A stretch of DNA of 39,580 nt from an uncultured Pelagibacteraceae bacterium (lineage in GTDB: Bacteria; Pseudomonadota; Alphaproteobacteria; Pelagibacterales; Pelagibacteraceae): contig CACEHK010000008.1 of assembly GCA_902559305.1 (NCBI GenBank), forward strand, positions 1-39,580, read 5' to 3'. Within the stretch, counting starts at the first letter, position 1, and each line of letters begins with the position of its first letter. The notes under the pieces are model-generated. The model was not told the DNA's origin and did no database searches. It saw nothing but the letters and a program-made list of their open reading frames with translations. The position numbers were made by a program, and so were the translations under genes. Shown here one piece after another: positions 36,211 through 39,580 of this stretch.

Positions 36211-38130
36211 ATGGAATTTGAATATTTAATTATTTTTTTACCACTTTTAGCGTCTATTATCTCAGGTTTTTTTGGAAAGTTGATAGGTTCAAGAACATCA
36301 GAAATTATAACTAGTTCATTTGTTTCAATCTCAGCTATATTGTCATTTTTAATATTTTATAAAGTATTAAACGAAAATTATATTAGCAACCTAAGCATAT
36401 TTACTTGGATAAATTCTGGCTCTCTAATTGCTAATTGGACAATTAAAATAGATGCACTTTCTTCTATAATGTTAGTTATAGTAACATTAGTTTCTGCACT
36501 AGTTCACATATATTCAATTGGATATATGTCTCAAGATCCTCATAAGCAAAGATTTATGTCTTATTTATCTTTGTTCACTTTTTCAATGCTAATTTTAGTC
36601 ACTTCAGATAATTTTTTACAACTATTTTTTGGTTGGGAAGGAGTTGGACTGTGTTCATATTTTCTAATTGGATTTTGGTTTAAAAAAGAAAGTGCTAACG
36701 CAGCAGCCATAAAAGCTTTTGTAGTAAATAGAGTTGGTGATTTTGGATTCGCTTTAGGTATTTTTTTAATATTTTATTTATTTGGTACAGTTAATTACGA
36801 AGAAGTATTTAAACTTGTACCATATAATTTAGATAAAAATTTGTCATTTCTTGGATTTAATATTAACGCAATAAATTTGATCTGCGTTCTTTTATTTATA
36901 GGAGCTATGGGTAAGTCGGCACAAATATTTTTACATACATGGTTACCCGATGCAATGGAAGGCCCTACACCTGTATCAGCATTAATTCATGCAGCAACAA
37001 TGGTTACTGCTGGTGTATTTTTGGTTGTTAGGTGTTCACCAATTTATGAATATTCAGAATTTGCTCTTAATCTTATTACATTAGTGGGAATGTCCACAGC
37101 TTTTTTTGCAGCTACAATTGCCATAGTTCAAGATGACATAAAAAAAATAATAGCCTATTCAACATGTAGCCAGCTAGGCTATATGTTTTTTGCAGCTGGT
37201 GTAGGAGCATATAACGTGGCGATGTTTCATTTATTTACACATGCTTTTTTTAAAGCATTATTATTTCTTGGATCTGGTTCTGTAATCCATTCTTTCAAAG
37301 ATGAACAAAATATAAATTTTATGGGTGGTGTATGGAAAAAGCTTCCTTACACATGGATATTAATGATAGTAGGCACTCTAGCTTTAACAGGTTTTCCTTT
37401 TTTATCAGGATTTTATTCAAAAGATGCCATTATCGAATTCGCTTATTTAAGAGGTAATTCATTTGGATATTTTGCAGCTGGAATAGGAATTTTTACAGCT
37501 TTATTAACGTCCATATATTCTTGGAGATTATTGTTTAAAACTTTTCATGGTACTTTTAATAATCAAAAATTAAGCATAAAAAATATGCATGAGTCACCTT
37601 TGATAATGTTAATCCCTTTAATAATTTTAGCATTAGGTGCAATTTTTTCAGGTTTTTTATTTAAAGATTTATTCATTGGACCTGAATCTTCTAATAATTT
37701 TTGGAAAGATTCAATATTCTTTTTAACTCCTCTAAGTCACGATCATCCACCATTTTGGTTTTTAATTTTAACACCATTGTTAGTGATCTCATCTATTCCC
37801 GTTGCTTATTATTTTTTTATCAGAAATAAAAAAATCACTACCGATATTGTTAATGGAAACCTACCTTTATACAAATTTTTAAAGAACAAATGGTACTTTG
37901 ATGAAATATATGACTTTCTGTTTATAAATCCTTCTAAAAAATTAGGTTTATTCTTTTGGAAAAAAATAGATTTAAAATTTATTGATAAATTTGGACCCGA
38001 CGGTATTTCTGCTTTGATAAAAAATATTTCTTTAATAGCTGTAAAATTTCAAAATGGATTTATTTATCATTATGCCTTTATTATGCTTTTAGGATTTTCT
38101 GCCTTATTAACTTTTTTAATATTAAAATAA
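36211..38130 (+). CDS. nuoL: NADH-quinone oxidoreductase subunit L
   Basis: The 639-aa antiporter-like subunit at the tip of the membrane arm. The first half has FFGWEGVGLCSYFLIGFW (about 139-156) with the key Glu, and AVNRVGDFGFALG-like block FVVNRVGDFGFALGIF. The HTWLPDAMEGPTPVSALIHAATM block (about 243-265) is diagnostic for NuoL. The lateral helix HL would be at the C terminus, where the sequence is Lys-rich. It shares a base with nuoM (TAATG). Length is normal. Confidence 0.96.
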   Translation: MEFEYLIIFLPLLASIISGFFGKLIGSRTSEIITSSFVSISAILSFLIFYKVLNENYISNLSIFTWINSGSLIANWTIKIDALSSIMLVIVTLVSALVHIYSIGYMSQDPHKQRFMSYLSLFTFSMLILVTSDNFLQLFFGWEGVGLCSYFLIGFWFKKESANAAAIKAFVVNRVGDFGFALGIFLIFYLFGTVNYEEVFKLVPYNLDKNLSFLGFNINAINLICVLLFIGAMGKSAQIFLHTWLPDAMEGPTPVSALIHAATMVTAGVFLVVRCSPIYEYSEFALNLITLVGMSTAFFAATIAIVQDDIKKIIAYSTCSQLGYMFFAAGVGAYNVAMFHLFTHAFFKALLFLGSGSVIHSFKDEQNINFMGGVWKKLPYTWILMIVGTLALTGFPFLSGFYSKDAIIEFAYLRGNSFGYFAAGIGIFTALLTSIYSWRLLFKTFHGTFNNQKLSIKNMHESPLIMLIPLIILALGAIFSGFLFKDLFIGPESSNNFWKDSIFFLTPLSHDHPPFWFLILTPLLVISSIPVAYYFFIRNKKITTDIVNGNLPLYKFLKNKWYFDEIYDFLFINPSKKLGLFFWKKIDLKFIDKFGPDGISALIKNISLIAVKFQNGFIYHYAFIMLLGFSALLTFLILK

Positions 38131-39580
38131 TGGGTTTTCCTATATTATCTTCGTTAATTTTACTACCTTCTTTAGGTGCTATATTTATTTTTTTTTCAAA
38201 ATCTAAAACTAAAACAAATATTACAGATAAATATCTGGCTTTATTTGTATCATTTGTAAATTTTATTTTATCTTTATACCTTTGGTATTTATTTGATCCA
38301 CTTACATCTGAATTTCAATTTTTAGAGGACAGAACTTGGATAAAAGGATTTATAAATTATAAAGTTGGTATTGATGGAATTTCAATCTTATTTATTATTT
38401 TAACAACTTTTATTACTCCGCTTTGTGTAATTTTAGTAAATAGTACCATTAAAAAAAGATTAAAAGATTTTTTAATTTCGATTTTGCTTATGGAATCTTT
38501 AATGATTGGAGTATTTTGTTCATTGGATTTGGTTGTATTCTATCTTTTTTTTGAAGCTGGTTTAATTCCAATGTTTTTAATTATTGGAATTTGGGGCGGT
38601 GAAAGAAGAGTTTATTCTGCATTTAAGTTTTTCCTTTATACGCTTCTTGGATCTGTTTTAATGCTTGTTGCAATAATTACTATATATTGGATATCAGGAA
38701 CGACAGATGTGGTCTACTTGTATAGTATTGGCATAGACCAAAAGTATCAAAATCTTTTATGGCTTGCTTTTTTTAGTTCTTTCGCAGTGAAGACACCTAT
38801 GTGGCCAGTCCATACATGGCTACCTGATGCCCATGTTGAAGCTCCTACAGCTGGATCAGTTTTATTAGCAGCAATACTTCTAAAAATGGCAGGCTATGGC
38901 TTTATAAGATTCTCTGTTGGATTATTCCCTCTTGCTTCAGAGTATTTTGTACCACTAATATATTTGTTAAGTTTAATCGCAATTATATATACTTCTTTGG
39001 TTGCGCTCATGCAGGAAGATATGAAAAAATTAATTGCATACTCTTCAGTTGCCCATATGGGCTTTGTTACACTTGGAATATTTACTTTTACTCAACAAGG
39101 TCTTGAAGGCAGTATATTTCAAATGATCAGCCACGGATTAATATCAGCTGCTTTATTTTTTTCTGTAGGAGTAATATATGAAAGAACGCATACCAGATTA
39201 ATTAGTAATTACTCTGGCCTAGTTACAGTTATGCCTAAGTATGCAATATTATTAATGGTATTTACACTTGGTGCCGTAGGCCTTCCTGGCACTACAGGAT
39301 TTATCGGAGAATTTTTGATTTTAATTGGTGCTTTCAAAAAAAGTTTTCTAGTAGCAACAATTGCTACTTTAGGAGTAATTTTATGTGCTGCTTATATGCT
39401 TTGGCTTTATAAAAGAATAATATTTGGGGAAATTTTAAAGGATGAATTAAAACAATTATTAGATTTAAACAAACATGAAATTTTAATATTAACTGTTTTG
39501 GCAATTCCAATTGTTTTTTTTGGATTTTATCCTGAACCTTTAATTAATACTATTGAAGTATCAATTAAAGATTTTTTAGA
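38130..39580 (+). CDS. nuoM: NADH-quinone oxidoreductase subunit M, 3' end cut by window
   Basis: The frame opens at ATG 38130 and stays open to the right edge (483 complete codons), so it is cut just short of its normal length of roughly 490-500. The antiporter-like family is seen in FFEAGLIPMFLIIGIWGG (near 147-164) and in HTWLPDAHVEAPTAGSVLLA (about 228-247), which separates NuoM from NuoL. KLIAYSSVAHMGF follows near residue 305. nuoN is expected next, outside the window. Confidence 0.95.
   Translation, partial: MGFPILSSLILLPSLGAIFIFFSKSKTKTNITDKYLALFVSFVNFILSLYLWYLFDPLTSEFQFLEDRTWIKGFINYKVGIDGISILFIILTTFITPLCVILVNSTIKKRLKDFLISILLMESLMIGVFCSLDLVVFYLFFEAGLIPMFLIIGIWGGERRVYSAFKFFLYTLLGSVLMLVAIITIYWISGTTDVVYLYSIGIDQKYQNLLWLAFFSSFAVKTPMWPVHTWLPDAHVEAPTAGSVLLAAILLKMAGYGFIRFSVGLFPLASEYFVPLIYLLSLIAIIYTSLVALMQEDMKKLIAYSSVAHMGFVTLGIFTFTQQGLEGSIFQMISHGLISAALFFSVGVIYERTHTRLISNYSGLVTVMPKYAILLMVFTLGAVGLPGTTGFIGEFLILIGAFKKSFLVATIATLGVILCAAYMLWLYKRIIFGEILKDELKQLLDLNKHEILILTVLAIPIVFFGFYPEPLINTIEVSIKDFL

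Overview
The window looks like a piece of a streamlined, low-GC marine alphaproteobacterial chromosome, most likely SAR11 (Pelagibacterales). The reasons are the very AT-rich sequence, near-zero intergenic spacing, adjacent genes that share start and stop bases, the alphaproteobacterial order tig-clpP-clpX-lon followed by nuoA-M, and the combination of aprA with xsc. This placement rests on gene content and compositional feel, not on a database search. I see no insertion sequence, prophage, CRISPR array or integrase. No gene-free stretch exceeds 300 bases; the longest gap (2110-2363) holds a small ORF at 2174-2320.

Region 1 (1-7953) is sulfur and organosulfonate metabolism. It holds the 3' part of aprA (adenylylsulfate reductase alpha), an unrecognised 116-aa gene right behind it, a 48-aa single-helix membrane protein and a TauE/TSUP-type exporter. 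Two divergent units follow: suyB/suyA-like sulfolactate sulfo-lyase on the minus strand and xsc (sulfoacetaldehyde acetyltransferase) on the plus strand. A thiolase converges on xsc. Xsc and SuyAB both release sulfite; AprA working in reverse and the TSUP exporter are two outlets for it.

Region 2 (8004-13107) is a 67-aa membrane protein gene and a tightly packed five-gene minus-strand operon, read from right to left: GMC-family flavoprotein dehydrogenase, TerC-like membrane protein, SDR dehydrogenase, M23 peptidase and an M24 (pita-bread) hydrolase that lacks most metal ligands.

Region 3 (13253-19416) is a TRAP transporter (dctP, a perfect 14-bp terminator/attenuator hairpin, dctQ, dctM), then an NCS1-type permease, a second SDR, a DUF3047 exported protein and an overlooked 46-aa membrane protein on the minus strand. 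The GMC dehydrogenase diverges from the TRAP transporter. With xsc nearby this suggests, but does not prove, an isethionate uptake and oxidation route.

Region 4 (19465-27071) is housekeeping: a YbgC-like thioesterase, a family-5 uracil-DNA glycosylase with a DUF1289 protein, tRNA-Leu(UAG) only 9 nt ahead of trigger factor, clpP, clpX, lon, then tRNA-Val(UAC) and tRNA-Asp(GUC).

Region 5 (27168-39580) is the respiratory complex I operon nuoA to nuoM. nuoM runs off the right edge, about the last few codons missing.
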